This document shows positions 33,671 through 42,218 of a stretch of 46,200 bases of DNA, piece by piece. Both the position numbers and the translations under genes were made by a program. The stretch's first letter is position 1. The number at the start of each line of letters is the position of its first letter. Source of the stretch: Bacillota bacterium. GTDB lineage: Bacteria > Bacillota > Bacilli > Desulfuribacillales > Desulfuribacillaceae. The stretch is taken from the NCBI GenBank assembly GCA_023388635.1, contig JAEWFW010000031.1, positions 1 to 46,200 of the forward strand, given 5' to 3'. Under the pieces are notes generated by a model. It did no database searches. It was given only the letters and a program-made list of their open reading frames with translations, and had not been told where the DNA came from.

Positions 33671-35374
33671 CTATTTCCTTTTTACAAAGTATACTACACC
33701 TATTGCTATAATCAAGCTCAGCAACAAAGTCAACGTCACTGCAATCTCGCTGCTTGACATGTAATATTGCGATTCCGACTGTGTACCATTCTGCTGCCAA
33801 GGTCCACCACCCATTTCTCCAGGCGGCATCATACCATCGGGGCTACGTCCATTTTCGCCTTGTTCCGCTTGATCAAGCATTCCACCAGGTCTACGTCCAA
33901 CTGCCCCTTCCCCGTCTAATTTCGGCACCTCGCCATCAGCCGGAAATTCACCGCGATTCGGCATCGCACCTTGATTAGGCATTGCTCCTTGATCAAGCCT
34001 TGCGCCGCGATCCCGCATTCCACCCTGATTGGGTATACGCTCACCGCCATCGAAGCCGCCGTCAAATCCACTATCGGAGCCGCTGCCATTTGTATTGACT
34101 GCCGGAACCTCGCCGCTCAATTGCTTGCGTACGTTAGTTACCCGAGCTTCGACAAAGGGAATCAGTCCCGTGGCTTGCTGCACATTTTCATACAACGATT
34201 GTTGAAACTGCTCATACGTATAAAATTTCGTCGGATCCGCTTCTACATAAGGGGCGATCATCTCCGCCACCGATGCTACCGTCTCTTGAAACTGCTCGAT
34301 ATTTAAATAAGTCTCTATGACTTCTGCCACGTATTGATGATATTGTGCTAAATATTCTGGAACATTCAATATCTTGGCAATCAGCGGTCGATCCTCAAGC
34401 GCTCCCATCGTCGGTTGGTCAATTTTCAGCTCTGTCTGCTGACCGCTATTCCTGCCCATGCCGAATCCGCCGAACGACATGTTCAAATCCCAAGGAAAGA
34501 TGTGAAATACTCCCGCATCCTCATAAAGATAATAATTGTGTTTCATCTGACCTTGATAGCTATCTAAGTTTGACAGCACTGTGCTCACAGCTAAATACCG
34601 CAAGAATCCATCGACATTGATATACTGTTCGTAGTCGCTGCCGTTGTTTAATTCATCCAGCATCGCCAAAAACGCGCTGTGGTCGCTCTTTCCCTCGTTC
34701 GTTTTCAATACAACACCGGAATACTGCTCCATACTTTCTCCACGCCAGACTAAATCGCTGCCGACGCCATCGGGCTTGTACAAATCCCCTTGTGCATTCT
34801 CAAAATATCTTGTTAAGAACGACTGATCAATCTGTTCAACAGCTAAATACAATCCCCAAGGTTCTCCATTGATCGCAATATTCACATAGCAAGTTCGCGC
34901 TGCAGGCACACCCATCTGATCAAATATTTTGTATGAAAGATATTCCCGCATGTATGTTGGATCACTAAAATTGTTGTTCAAATTCAATTTGGATATGCCG
35001 AAAAGCGTCTGTTCCTGCAGGTATTGACTAAAATCAATTTTAAAGCTGTATCGATCCGAGTTTTCCATCCGCGCCACAGAAGTTAAGCTGGAATTACCCT
35101 TTGTGCGGATTCCCACGGAGTCAAGGCGCTGTCCGTTATAAATAATATTTGCCATCGTGTATTCCTCTGTCAGGGGATTGTCCAGCATGGACTGAAATTG
35201 CTCCGGATCGATTTCGATCTGCACATCAACAACCTTTCCTTCGGGAAACACCTGCTCATCCACAACCTGCTCGTTATATTGTTGCCGTTCCTCGGTGATT
35301 CCTTTTACATCTACGACCGAAAGCACGTAGCTGAAGAATGACAGCACCAACGCCATAATGATGATCTTCTTCAT
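33671..35374 (-). CDS. CotH kinase family protein, secreted or membrane bound
   Basis: 567-residue extracytoplasmic protein. A signal helix at residues 2-21 (MKKIIIMALVLSFFSYVLS), the CotH kinase-like fold (about 35-390) with landmarks VGIRTKGNSSLTS, NLNNNFSDPTYMREYLSY, GEPWGLYLAVEQIDQSFL and FHIFPWDLNMSFGG (metal/ATP region), then a low-complexity G/P/Q/M linker (about 400-530, repeats of DQGAMPNQ and related blocks) and a C-terminal helix VTLTLLLSLIIAIGVVYFV with KRK stop-transfer. CotH kinases phosphorylate surface proteins in Bacillus spore coats. In this operon it may modify a wall or polyphosphate-related partner (inference). Start set by GGTGG. Confidence 0.88.
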   Translation of the reverse strand: MKKIIIMALVLSFFSYVLSVVDVKGITEERQQYNEQVVDEQVFPEGKVVDVQIEIDPEQFQSMLDNPLTEEYTMANIIYNGQRLDSVGIRTKGNSSLTSVARMENSDRYSFKIDFSQYLQEQTLFGISKLNLNNNFSDPTYMREYLSYKIFDQMGVPAARTCYVNIAINGEPWGLYLAVEQIDQSFLTRYFENAQGDLYKPDGVGSDLVWRGESMEQYSGVVLKTNEGKSDHSAFLAMLDELNNGSDYEQYINVDGFLRYLAVSTVLSNLDSYQGQMKHNYYLYEDAGVFHIFPWDLNMSFGGFGMGRNSGQQTELKIDQPTMGALEDRPLIAKILNVPEYLAQYHQYVAEVIETYLNIEQFQETVASVAEMIAPYVEADPTKFYTYEQFQQSLYENVQQATGLIPFVEARVTNVRKQLSGEVPAVNTNGSGSDSGFDGGFDGGERIPNQGGMRDRGARLDQGAMPNQGAMPNRGEFPADGEVPKLDGEGAVGRRPGGMLDQAEQGENGRSPDGMMPPGEMGGGPWQQNGTQSESQYYMSSSEIAVTLTLLLSLIIAIGVVYFVKRK

Positions 35375-35402
35375 CCTGCTCACCACCAATCATCACAACT
35401 TT

Positions 35403-36095
35403 TTAAGAAACATAATCGCCATCATAGCTAATTAGCACCGCATTCGAAACTCCGGCTATCCGAGCTACCCGGTTAACGAAATCAAATTGTTTTTTCTTGA
35501 GACGCAGTTCGATCGTCATCTCCATTTCATCCTTGGTGACAGTTTTCGATTTTAAGTTGTATTTTTGTGTATGCTGTTGCACCTCGTTGATGACCGTCGC
35601 TTCTGCTTGATCATGCTCACATTGAACGACTAGCAAATAGGGATTTTCTAATCCGGAAACCTTATCAAAACCTACCATAATCAAACCGATAATCATTGAA
35701 CCAAGCATCGCCAACGGGTATAATCCTGCCCCCGTCGTGATACCGGAAGCAATCGCCCAGAACATATACGTGAGATCAATCGGATCTTTCACAGGTGTTC
35801 TGAAACGTACAATACTCAATGCTCCAACCATCCCCAACGATAAGACGATATTCGTAGAAATCGTCATGATGATCATTGATGTAATCATGGAGATCATCAC
35901 CAACGACATATTGAAATTTTTGGAGTACAGCACTCCTTTAAAAGTCTTTTTGTATACCGTAAAGATGAACATACCGATAGCAAAAGAAACGAATAAGGAA
36001 ATTGTGATGTTGACTAATGTATAATTCGTCACCGAACTCGCAGTTTCAAGGAAGCCCTTTTTAAAAATATCAGAAAAGTTGATTTGTCCTTCCAT
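35403..36095 (-). CDS. DUF4956 membrane protein
   Basis: 230-residue inner-membrane protein of the DUF4956 family. About four to five helices: 22-46, 60-90 (LVMISMITSMIIMTIS), then a conserved stretch GALSIVRFRTPVKDPIDLTY, which is the family hallmark, and a helix pair ending near residue 145, followed by a C-terminal cytoplasmic domain with mixed charge (about 150-230). The start at 36095 is set by GGGAGGATCAATA, one base past the end of the VTC gene, so the two are coupled. Function unknown; it frequently travels with VTC and CotH genes. Confidence 0.9.
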   Translation of the reverse strand: MEGQINFSDIFKKGFLETASSVTNYTLVNITISLFVSFAIGMFIFTVYKKTFKGVLYSKNFNMSLVMISMITSMIIMTISTNIVLSLGMVGALSIVRFRTPVKDPIDLTYMFWAIASGITTGAGLYPLAMLGSMIIGLIMVGFDKVSGLENPYLLVVQCEHDQAEATVINEVQQHTQKYNLKSKTVTKDEMEMTIELRLKKKQFDFVNRVARIAGVSNAVLISYDGDYVS

Positions 36096-36096
36096 A

Positions 36097-36810
36097 TTAT
36101 TGATCCTCCCATACATTTGTTTTTGTAAATTTTCTACACATGACATACTTGGACACCGTCTGCCGCGTGCGATTCGGCAGTTGCAAGACATTCTTGATAT
36201 AGCTCGGTATATATTCGTCGTATTTAATTTCCATAATCACCAGATCGTCATCAACAACGGACAACGACGGCAAATGTTTGTTAAATAATTCTGTAGAGTG
36301 TAGCCCTGTGCGCAAATTTTTGTCAAAGGTGATCCGCACATTGCCCTCTTTTTTCACATACGCTTCACGCTCATAATCAACGAGCACAATCGGTTTCATG
36401 TGAGCTGTCTTATGCTTCATGTACAGCTCCCGCAGGAGCTGCTTATCGGAGTACAAGAAACCGTCGTAATCGTGATTTAAAATGCTCCGACATTCTTCTA
36501 TAGACAATTGATTACGTGTTTTGGCAACCATATCGCCGTTTTTTAATTTCTTCTCCAGTACAATCACCTTGTCCGACAAGTTATAAATGCGCATGCGTAA
36601 TTTCTGCCGATTGCCTACACCACTTAATTTTTCATACAGGGAACTATTGTATATATCATCAAAATATAGACTGCGAATATGATAACTGCCTTCCGCATTC
36701 GTGTTACTATCAACAACCATAATATTTTTCAGCTTGCAACGGAGCGCGATGTAATCATGCTGATTGATATAATATTTGAGCTCATGCCGGTATTTCAGCG
36801 CTTTCGCCAT
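36097..36810 (-). CDS. VTC-domain polyphosphate polymerase-like protein
   Basis: 237-residue single-domain protein of the VTC/CYTH tunnel fold, related to the catalytic domain of yeast Vtc4 that makes polyphosphate from ATP. Landmarks: RHELKYYINQHDY, SLYFDD, KLRMRIYN, VLEKKLKNGDMVAKTR (basic residues lining the tunnel) and VIMEIKYDEYIPSYI (acidic metal site). No membrane segment. The start at 36810 is set by GGGAGGTGAGAACC; an upstream 25-residue extension has no site. It is the first gene of the operon and probably acts together with the DUF4956 membrane partner. Activity is inferred from fold. Confidence 0.88.
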   Translation of the reverse strand: MAKALKYRHELKYYINQHDYIALRCKLKNIMVVDSNTNAEGSYHIRSLYFDDIYNSSLYEKLSGVGNRQKLRMRIYNLSDKVIVLEKKLKNGDMVAKTRNQLSIEECRSILNHDYDGFLYSDKQLLRELYMKHKTAHMKPIVLVDYEREAYVKKEGNVRITFDKNLRTGLHSTELFNKHLPSLSVVDDDLVIMEIKYDEYIPSYIKNVLQLPNRTRQTVSKYVMCRKFTKTNVWEDQ

Positions 36811-36834
36811 GGTTCTCACCTCCCATTGATTTGT

Positions 36835-36866
36835 ATTATAACGGGGAAATGTCACAGCTATGTCAC
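36835..36866 (-). promoter_or_regulatory. Promoter and response-regulator-like direct repeat of the VTC-CotH operon
   Basis: On minus, TATAAT lies at 36835-36840. Upstream is the direct repeat GTGACAT-N4-GTGACAT (36860-36866 and 36849-36855, 11-base period, TGACA-N6-TGACA core) in place of a good -35 element. This is the layout of promoters activated by OmpR/PhoB-type regulators, and the operon encodes such a regulator. Binding is inferred. Confidence 0.55.
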
Positions 36867-36874
36867 GCGGAAAC

Positions 36875-36923
36875 AAATCATACACGGAATTAAATCATGC
36901 ACAGAATCAATCATGCCAGAAAC
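36875..36923. repeat. Three imperfect 17-base tandem repeats
   Basis: 36875-36891, 36892-36908 and 36909-36923 share the pattern AAATCATGCACAGAATC with few changes; the third is two bases shorter. They lie between the two divergent promoters. The gap 36811-37159 otherwise holds no gene. Confidence 0.7.
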
Positions 36924-36952
36924 AAAAGCACACTGTAATCTGCGATTTTCCC

Positions 36953-37004
36953 TTGCATATTTTTTAGGCGTCAAGTATAATGCAACTGTACTATCATATG
37001 TAGT
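36953..37004 (+). promoter_or_regulatory. Promoter and operator of the first GntR-ABC operon
   Basis: TTGCAT (36953-36958), 17-base spacer, TATAAT (36976-36981). ACTA-N7-TAGT (36990-37004) sits at the start of transcription, similar in style to the AACTAT-N5-ATAGTT site of the second GntR gene. A leader of about 170 bases runs to the ATG at 37160. Confidence 0.65.
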
Positions 37005-37159
37005 TCAGTTAGTGCATATAGTATTCAACATAGATTACGCATATAGAATCTCATGCGCGTTAGCAGTATTTACATCCGATATACAACATCGTTTTCCCAA
37101 GTTTCCACCGTTATCGTTTTTGTCATGTTTCTACCATTACGCTCGAAAGGAGGTCGCCT

Positions 37160-37570
37160 ATGTTTCAGCTCGATTTACGGAGCAGAAAACCGATTTACGA
37201 ACAGTTAGTCGATAAACTCAAAGAACTGATTATTCACGAAGTTTTTAAACCGGACTCAATACTGCCGTCCGTCCGCGCATTGGCACAAGATTTGACGATT
37301 AACCCGAACACTATACAAAAGGCGTATCGCGAATTGGAGTATCAGGGCTACATATACTCCATCCCAGGGAAAGGGAAATACGTTGCCCCTCAGGTAAACG
37401 CCCACAATCGGGAAAAGGTGAGAAAAATGAAAGAAGAAATTATTAAACTACTATCGGAAGCAATGTATTTAGGTGTAGACAAACAAGAACTACTAGAATT
37501 GATTACACTCGCAGAAAAATCCGTGAAAGGAGGAGACAATGCAAATGATTCAAATTCAACAAGTGTATAA
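37160..37570 (+). CDS. GntR family transcriptional regulator, YtrA subfamily
   Basis: 136-residue repressor-type regulator. The winged helix-turn-helix (residues about 8-72: SVRALAQDLTINPNTIQKAY and QGYIYSIPGKGKYV) is followed by a short helical dimerisation tail, the hallmark of the small YtrA group rather than the effector-binding FadR/HutC groups. AAAGGAGG precedes the start. The end overlaps the start of the ATPase gene by 32 bases. YtrA proteins repress their own ABC operon and respond to cell-wall antibiotics. Confidence 0.95.
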   Translation: MFQLDLRSRKPIYEQLVDKLKELIIHEVFKPDSILPSVRALAQDLTINPNTIQKAYRELEYQGYIYSIPGKGKYVAPQVNAHNREKVRKMKEEIIKLLSEAMYLGVDKQELLELITLAEKSVKGGDNANDSNSTSV

Positions 37571-38444
37571 ACGCTTCGATGATTTGGAAGCTGTGAATAA
37601 CTTTTCATTGCGTATTGAAAAAGGTTCAATTTACGGTTTATTGGGCTCCAACGGAGCCGGAAAAACGACACTGCTAAAATTAATCGCCGGTATATACAAA
37701 CCAGATTCCGGAAATATTCTGATTGATGGTCAGCCTGTGTTTGAAAATGTACATATCAAGCAACGGACAATGTTCGTAGCAGACGCACTTTATTTTTTCC
37801 CGAATGCGACGATTACGCAAATGGCTAATTTCTATAAATCTATCTATACTTCATGGAATGATGAGCGTTTTCAAAAGCTGCAAAGCGCCTTCCCGCTCAA
37901 TTTACACAAACGTCTTTCCCGCATGTCCAAGGGAATGCAGCGCCAAGCCGCTTTTCTATTGGTGCTTTCTGCGATGCCCGATGTGCTGATTCTCGACGAG
38001 CCGCTGGACGGTCTCGACGCTGTCATGCGCCAAAAGGTGCGTAATTTGCTCGTGCAAGATGTTGCGGAGCGGGAAATGACTGTATTGATCTCGTCGCACA
38101 ACTTACGCGAGGTTGAAGATTTATGCGATCATATTAGCATCATGCATGACGGGAAAATATTAATTGAGAAAGATTTAGACGATTTGAAATCGGATATTCA
38201 CAAAATTCAGGTTGCATGGCGCGGCGATATACCGGCAGAGTTCATCAATGAACATGCGATTCTATACAAAGAAGAACGCGGCAGCGTATTTTTGTACATT
38301 ATCCGCGGCGATCAGCAGCAATTAGTGCAACAAATCGAGCATTACCATCCGCTTGTATTTGACATATTGCCGTTGACGCTGGAAGAAATCTTTATCTACG
38401 AAATGGGGGATATCGGCTATGCCATCGAAAACATTATGGTTTAA
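37539..38444 (+). CDS. ABC transporter ATPase of the first GntR module
   Basis: 301-residue cytoplasmic ATPase: Walker A GSNGAGKTT, a signature MSKGMQRQAAFLLVL (S-K-G-M replaces the usual S-G-G-Q), Walker B VLILDEPLDGLD, and switch histidine in LISSHNL. The C-terminal 80 residues are an extra domain. GGAGGAGACA lies before the ATG; a second ATG two codons on is possible. It overlaps both neighbours, which implies tight coupling. Confidence 0.94.
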   Translation: MQMIQIQQVYKRFDDLEAVNNFSLRIEKGSIYGLLGSNGAGKTTLLKLIAGIYKPDSGNILIDGQPVFENVHIKQRTMFVADALYFFPNATITQMANFYKSIYTSWNDERFQKLQSAFPLNLHKRLSRMSKGMQRQAAFLLVLSAMPDVLILDEPLDGLDAVMRQKVRNLLVQDVAEREMTVLISSHNLREVEDLCDHISIMHDGKILIEKDLDDLKSDIHKIQVAWRGDIPAEFINEHAILYKEERGSVFLYIIRGDQQQLVQQIEHYHPLVFDILPLTLEEIFIYEMGDIGYAIENIMV

Positions 38445-40560
38445 TCGTGGACTTTTTGTGCAATGTATGCGAAATGTCGGCTGGGTGAGCCTTGCCTACC
38501 TCCTGTGTTTACTGTTTATTATGCCTTTACAAATTCTCATGGAATTTTCCAAGGACGACTATAATCGATACATACGCCACTTCGAGCAAGTCGATACGTT
38601 CAATCTGTTTAACGCAGTCAACGGAGAACTTCAGGTGCTGTTTATGGTGGTATTTCCCGTTTTGTTGGCAGTCTTCTTATTCCGGTATATGCATGTCAAG
38701 CTGTCTTCTGATTTCACCCACAGCTTGCCGCTGAAAAGGGAGCACCTATTTGTCCAACATACTGTATACGGATTGCTAATTCTGATTGCGCCGGTACTGA
38801 TCACAGGTATCGTCCTTTATGTATTGGGCTTTATCTTGGGTATTTCCCATGTATTGACTTTGAGTTGCCTGCTAGCTTGGGCGGCACAAACGATTTTATT
38901 TAACACATTTATTTTCATGGCAGGTGTGTTCGTCGCCGTATTTACCGGCATATCGGTTCTTCACGGAGCGCTGGTATATATTCTGTTGTTTTTCCCGTTT
39001 GGCATTTTCACGTTGATCTTTGCTAATTTAAGTTTTTATTTGTTCGGACTAACTCCTAGCTATTACATGAATGCCAATATGGAGCAGCTCGTTCCTTTTG
39101 TCAGAGCATTCGATCTCGGCTACAATCCGCTGACGGTTTGGGAAACATTTACCTACCTTCTCATTGCTGTTGTCGCCTTTGTCATTGCCTTGCTCGTATA
39201 TAGAAAACGTCATGCAGAAATGGCTACGCAGGCTGTCGCTGTACGTCCGTTGCGTCCGGTATTCGTTTACGGAGTCGCGTTCTGCACAATGCTGCTCGGT
39301 GGCGTGTATTTTGGCGAGACGCAAAATGAATCTCTCTCTTGGATTATTTTCGGCTACGTTACAGCATCGATCCTTGGATACTATATTGCGCAAATGATTC
39401 TCGAAAAAACTTGGAGGGTCTTTAACAAGTGGAGAGGGTATTTGCTGTTTGTGGCAGGAGTATTGCTATTGGGTCTGTGTGTACACTTCGACATCACCGG
39501 ATTTGAAAAACGTGTACCGGAAACCTCGAACATCGAATCCATTTATCTCAATAGTTATTACGATGTCCGTACAGACAGTAAACATGCCGTAGTCTATTAC
39601 GACAATGAACTAGAGCGTAAGCCATGGATTGATTCAATGGGATTGCCTTTCGGCAAGGAGCTCTATCATTATCGGGATCCGCAAGTGATCGAACTGCTTA
39701 GGGAGCTGCACTTACAAGTCGTCGAAGATCAGGAAGTCCTCGAGCACCAAAAACTCAATGATCAATATGATCGGTATGCCCGCTACCGTACAGTATCCCT
39801 TGCTTATAATTTAAAAAATGGCGGGAAATTAGTCCGTCATTATGAAATTCCTAATGACCGCTATATAGATATTCTCAAACCAATCTATGAATCACGGGAA
39901 TACAAAACGAATTTCTATCCATTATTGCGCATTGATGATCTCAGCAATTTGGATTCGATTACATTTAATAATCCGAACATCGATAAACGCCTGACTATTT
40001 CCGATCCACAGAAATTGCAGGAATTGCATCAGACGCTCCAAGAAGAACTATCTAACGAAGCGGCAGAAGAACTGTTGCAATCTGGTGCCTCTTTTGCGGA
40101 TATTCAATACAACTGGGACAATGGAAGAAATAGTTATGCACAATGGAAGCTGTCTTACAAGAAATTAGAGCAACTGCTCATACAATACGGGGTTGACCAA
40201 GAGATACGGACCACCGCAGACGATATCAAGTACATGTTAATCGCAAAAATTCCTGACGAGTCAATGTCAGTAGCTGAAGCGTCATCGCAGAATGCTACAA
40301 TAGAGATACACACAAGCGAATCGATTGGGCTTGACCCACGTGATTACTTACCATACGATTTCCGCTATACGGAGTCGATTGTGAAAATTACTGATCCTGC
40401 GATCTTCGCAGAATGTCTGCCTTTGATCAATTCCGGCAACCTCAAGCAGACGGACGATTACATGGTCGCTCTATATTTTAAGAACTCTAATTATGTGTTT
40501 TTCTATGTCGACCAGCAGCAACTACCCCAATCTGTGCAGGAATTAGTTGATACTCAATGA
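38419..40560 (+). CDS. Large ABC-2-type membrane protein with extracytoplasmic domain
   Basis: 713-residue membrane protein. The N-terminal 330 residues contain about eight helices arranged like ABC-2 permeases (LAYLLCLLFIMPLQILM, LLILIAPVLITGIVLYVLG, and so on). One more helix near 345-360 (YLLFVAGVLLLGLCVHF) precedes a soluble region of about 350 residues rich in charged residues and beta strands (ESIYLNSYYDVRTD, LTISDPQKLQELHQ). This long tail is unlike ordinary permeases and may be the sensing part. Start is within the ATPase end (25-base overlap) and the stop overlaps the next ATG. Family identity uncertain (resembles the large permeases of YtrABCDEF-type operons). Confidence 0.85.
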   Translation: MPSKTLWFNRGLFVQCMRNVGWVSLAYLLCLLFIMPLQILMEFSKDDYNRYIRHFEQVDTFNLFNAVNGELQVLFMVVFPVLLAVFLFRYMHVKLSSDFTHSLPLKREHLFVQHTVYGLLILIAPVLITGIVLYVLGFILGISHVLTLSCLLAWAAQTILFNTFIFMAGVFVAVFTGISVLHGALVYILLFFPFGIFTLIFANLSFYLFGLTPSYYMNANMEQLVPFVRAFDLGYNPLTVWETFTYLLIAVVAFVIALLVYRKRHAEMATQAVAVRPLRPVFVYGVAFCTMLLGGVYFGETQNESLSWIIFGYVTASILGYYIAQMILEKTWRVFNKWRGYLLFVAGVLLLGLCVHFDITGFEKRVPETSNIESIYLNSYYDVRTDSKHAVVYYDNELERKPWIDSMGLPFGKELYHYRDPQVIELLRELHLQVVEDQEVLEHQKLNDQYDRYARYRTVSLAYNLKNGGKLVRHYEIPNDRYIDILKPIYESREYKTNFYPLLRIDDLSNLDSITFNNPNIDKRLTISDPQKLQELHQTLQEELSNEAAEELLQSGASFADIQYNWDNGRNSYAQWKLSYKKLEQLLIQYGVDQEIRTTADDIKYMLIAKIPDESMSVAEASSQNATIEIHTSESIGLDPRDYLPYDFRYTESIVKITDPAIFAECLPLINSGNLKQTDDYMVALYFKNSNYVFFYVDQQQLPQSVQELVDTQ

Positions 40561-40784
40561 TCAATCTCAATCATACAGATCTTAATATTGCGTTACAGCA
40601 TATCGCGCCATTTTACCGTCGTATGCTGCATATGCATTATTGCTTGAAGATGTCATACGAAGAAATATCTGCTATCCTAAACCTATCTGTCATGGAGACA
40701 AAGCAACTCATGTACCGTGCCAGAAAAGAATGCCTACAAACATTACAGAAACAAGAAAAAAAGTCGGTATCATCATCTAAATGA
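40557..40784 (+). CDS. Tiny sigma-factor region-4-like protein
   Basis: 75 residues, almost all a sigma-70 region 4 helix-turn-helix (HYCLKMSYEEISAILNLS, then ETKQLMYRARKECLQTL), with a short N-terminal arm and a basic tail. There is no region 2, so it cannot be a complete sigma factor; it may be an accessory DNA-binding or RNA polymerase-binding peptide. Its ATG overlaps the permease stop (ATGA) and its TGA lies inside the terminator stem. Confidence in coding is high because of the coupling and the protein pattern. Confidence 0.82.
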   Translation: MINLNHTDLNIALQHIAPFYRRMLHMHYCLKMSYEEISAILNLSVMETKQLMYRARKECLQTLQKQEKKSVSSSK

Positions 40785-40798
40785 TGATGCCGACTTTT
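40759..40798. terminator. Bidirectional terminator shared by both GntR-ABC modules
   Basis: AAAAGTCGGTATCATCAT (40759-40776) pairs with ATGATGATGCCGACTTTT (40781-40798), 17 of 18 plus one G-T pair, four-base loop, T-run on both strands. Confidence 0.92.
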
Positions 40799-40816
40799 CT
40801 TATGTTTTGTGATGAT

Positions 40817-41521
40817 CTATAAATTGAGCTTACGATCGAGTAAATAGCCTGATGCTCCGTAGTATATCGCCACTAACATCAGCAATATTGACCATTCCTG
40901 TATGCCAATCGCCGTATTATAATTATGGACGATTCCTATGACATCGATGACTCGCAACGTGATCTCATTTAACAAAAGAAACAGTACAACAGTTAACAGC
41001 TTGCCGTATTTGACAAAAGAAAATACACTTTTCGTCAATATGGTAGCGAGATGAAATATCAATATCCATGCTATATAGCCGACGAGCAGGAATGCTGTGA
41101 TGTTAATGACTGTCGGCAACAAGCGCACGATATCTTCATTGGCAAACATAATAACGCCTGATTGAAACCCCATTTGCTCATAGAATATACTAAAATTAAC
41201 ATACGAAGTGATCGATATGACAGCCAATACTCCAATACACTCCAAGACTACGGCAATCAACTTGGCTGCCAGTAATTTAAATCCACTCATCGGAGCCGAG
41301 AATACGAGCATCCCCTCGTCGGAATACAACACATTGTAGATCCGTCCCACCTGGTCAATTACTAACCCGATGACCATCACGCCTAAAGCGATCGTCAGCA
41401 TCACCGAGACGCTGTTTGTATGTCCATTCCACATACTAAAATTGACATATAGAAATAGAATAATTCCTGAAACGAAAAATTTCCATCGCTTCATCCAATC
41501 GTATTTTATAATATTAAGCAT
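40817..41521 (-). CDS. ABC-2-type permease of the second GntR module
   Basis: 234-residue membrane protein with about six helices (VSGIILFLYVNFSMW, VMLTIALGVMVIGLVID, LIAVVLECIGVLAVISI, ITAFLLVGYIAWILIFHL, and two near the C-terminus). The start at 41521 (MLNIIKYDWMKRW) is set by AAGGAGATG; a 37-residue upstream extension lies in the ATPase reading area with no site. It overlaps the ATPase gene by eight bases. Confidence 0.9.
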   Translation of the reverse strand: MLNIIKYDWMKRWKFFVSGIILFLYVNFSMWNGHTNSVSVMLTIALGVMVIGLVIDQVGRIYNVLYSDEGMLVFSAPMSGFKLLAAKLIAVVLECIGVLAVISITSYVNFSIFYEQMGFQSGVIMFANEDIVRLLPTVINITAFLLVGYIAWILIFHLATILTKSVFSFVKYGKLLTVVLFLLLNEITLRVIDVIGIVHNYNTAIGIQEWSILLMLVAIYYGASGYLLDRKLNL

Positions 41522-42218
41522 CCCGGAACATCTCCTTATACAAATCATTAATCGAAATTTTCCGCTCCTGACGCAAATCTTCTGCATTACCTGCGAGTGT
41601 AATTTGCCCTTTGTCGAGGAAAATAACTTCATCTAATGTATTCTCTAATTCGTTAATTAAATGGCTGGAAATGAGAAACGTGCAATCCTCCTGGCATGCA
41701 TGGAGAATTTGCTCAATAATTTTGTCACGCGAAACGGCATCGAGACCGTTGAGCGGTTCATCTAACATATAGATTGCTACATCCCTGCTCAAGCCAAGAG
41801 CGAGTTTCAGTCTGCCTAGCATACCGGTCGATAATGTACTAATTTTCTGTTTCCCCGATAAGCCCATTGCCACGATCATCATTTCAGCTTTATTCGCATC
41901 GAAATCATCGTAAAAATCTTCGAAATAGCGAATGCATTGTTGTACGTTCATCCATTTCGGCAGATGATTTGCCGTAGGTATATAAGAGACGCGCCGTTTA
42001 CTGGCAATGCCTACCGCATGCCCATCAATCACCACTTGACCGGATGACGGCTGCGTAAGCCCGGCGAGGATTTTCATAAGTGTTGTTTTCCCACTGGCAT
42101 TTGGTCCGAACAATCCGTATATCTTCCCCTTCTCCAAAGTAAAGGTGACTCCATCCAGCACCCGTTTCGTCATATATCGCTTCATCACATCTTCACTCTT
42201 TAACAGATGTTCCATCAT
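41514..42218 (-). CDS. ABC transporter ATPase of the second GntR module
   Basis: 234-residue ATPase: GPNASGKTT (Walker A), LSTGMLGRLKLALGL (signature with S-T-G-M), IYMLDEPLNGLD (Walker B), SSHLINELENT (switch). GGAGGAATCAA precedes the double ATG start. It overlaps the GntR gene upstream by 26 bases and the permease downstream by eight. Its deviant signature resembles that of the first module, so the two modules are probably paralogous. Confidence 0.94.
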   Translation of the reverse strand: MMEHLLKSEDVMKRYMTKRVLDGVTFTLEKGKIYGLFGPNASGKTTLMKILAGLTQPSSGQVVIDGHAVGIASKRRVSYIPTANHLPKWMNVQQCIRYFEDFYDDFDANKAEMMIVAMGLSGKQKISTLSTGMLGRLKLALGLSRDVAIYMLDEPLNGLDAVSRDKIIEQILHACQEDCTFLISSHLINELENTLDEVIFLDKGQITLAGNAEDLRQERKISINDLYKEMFRDA

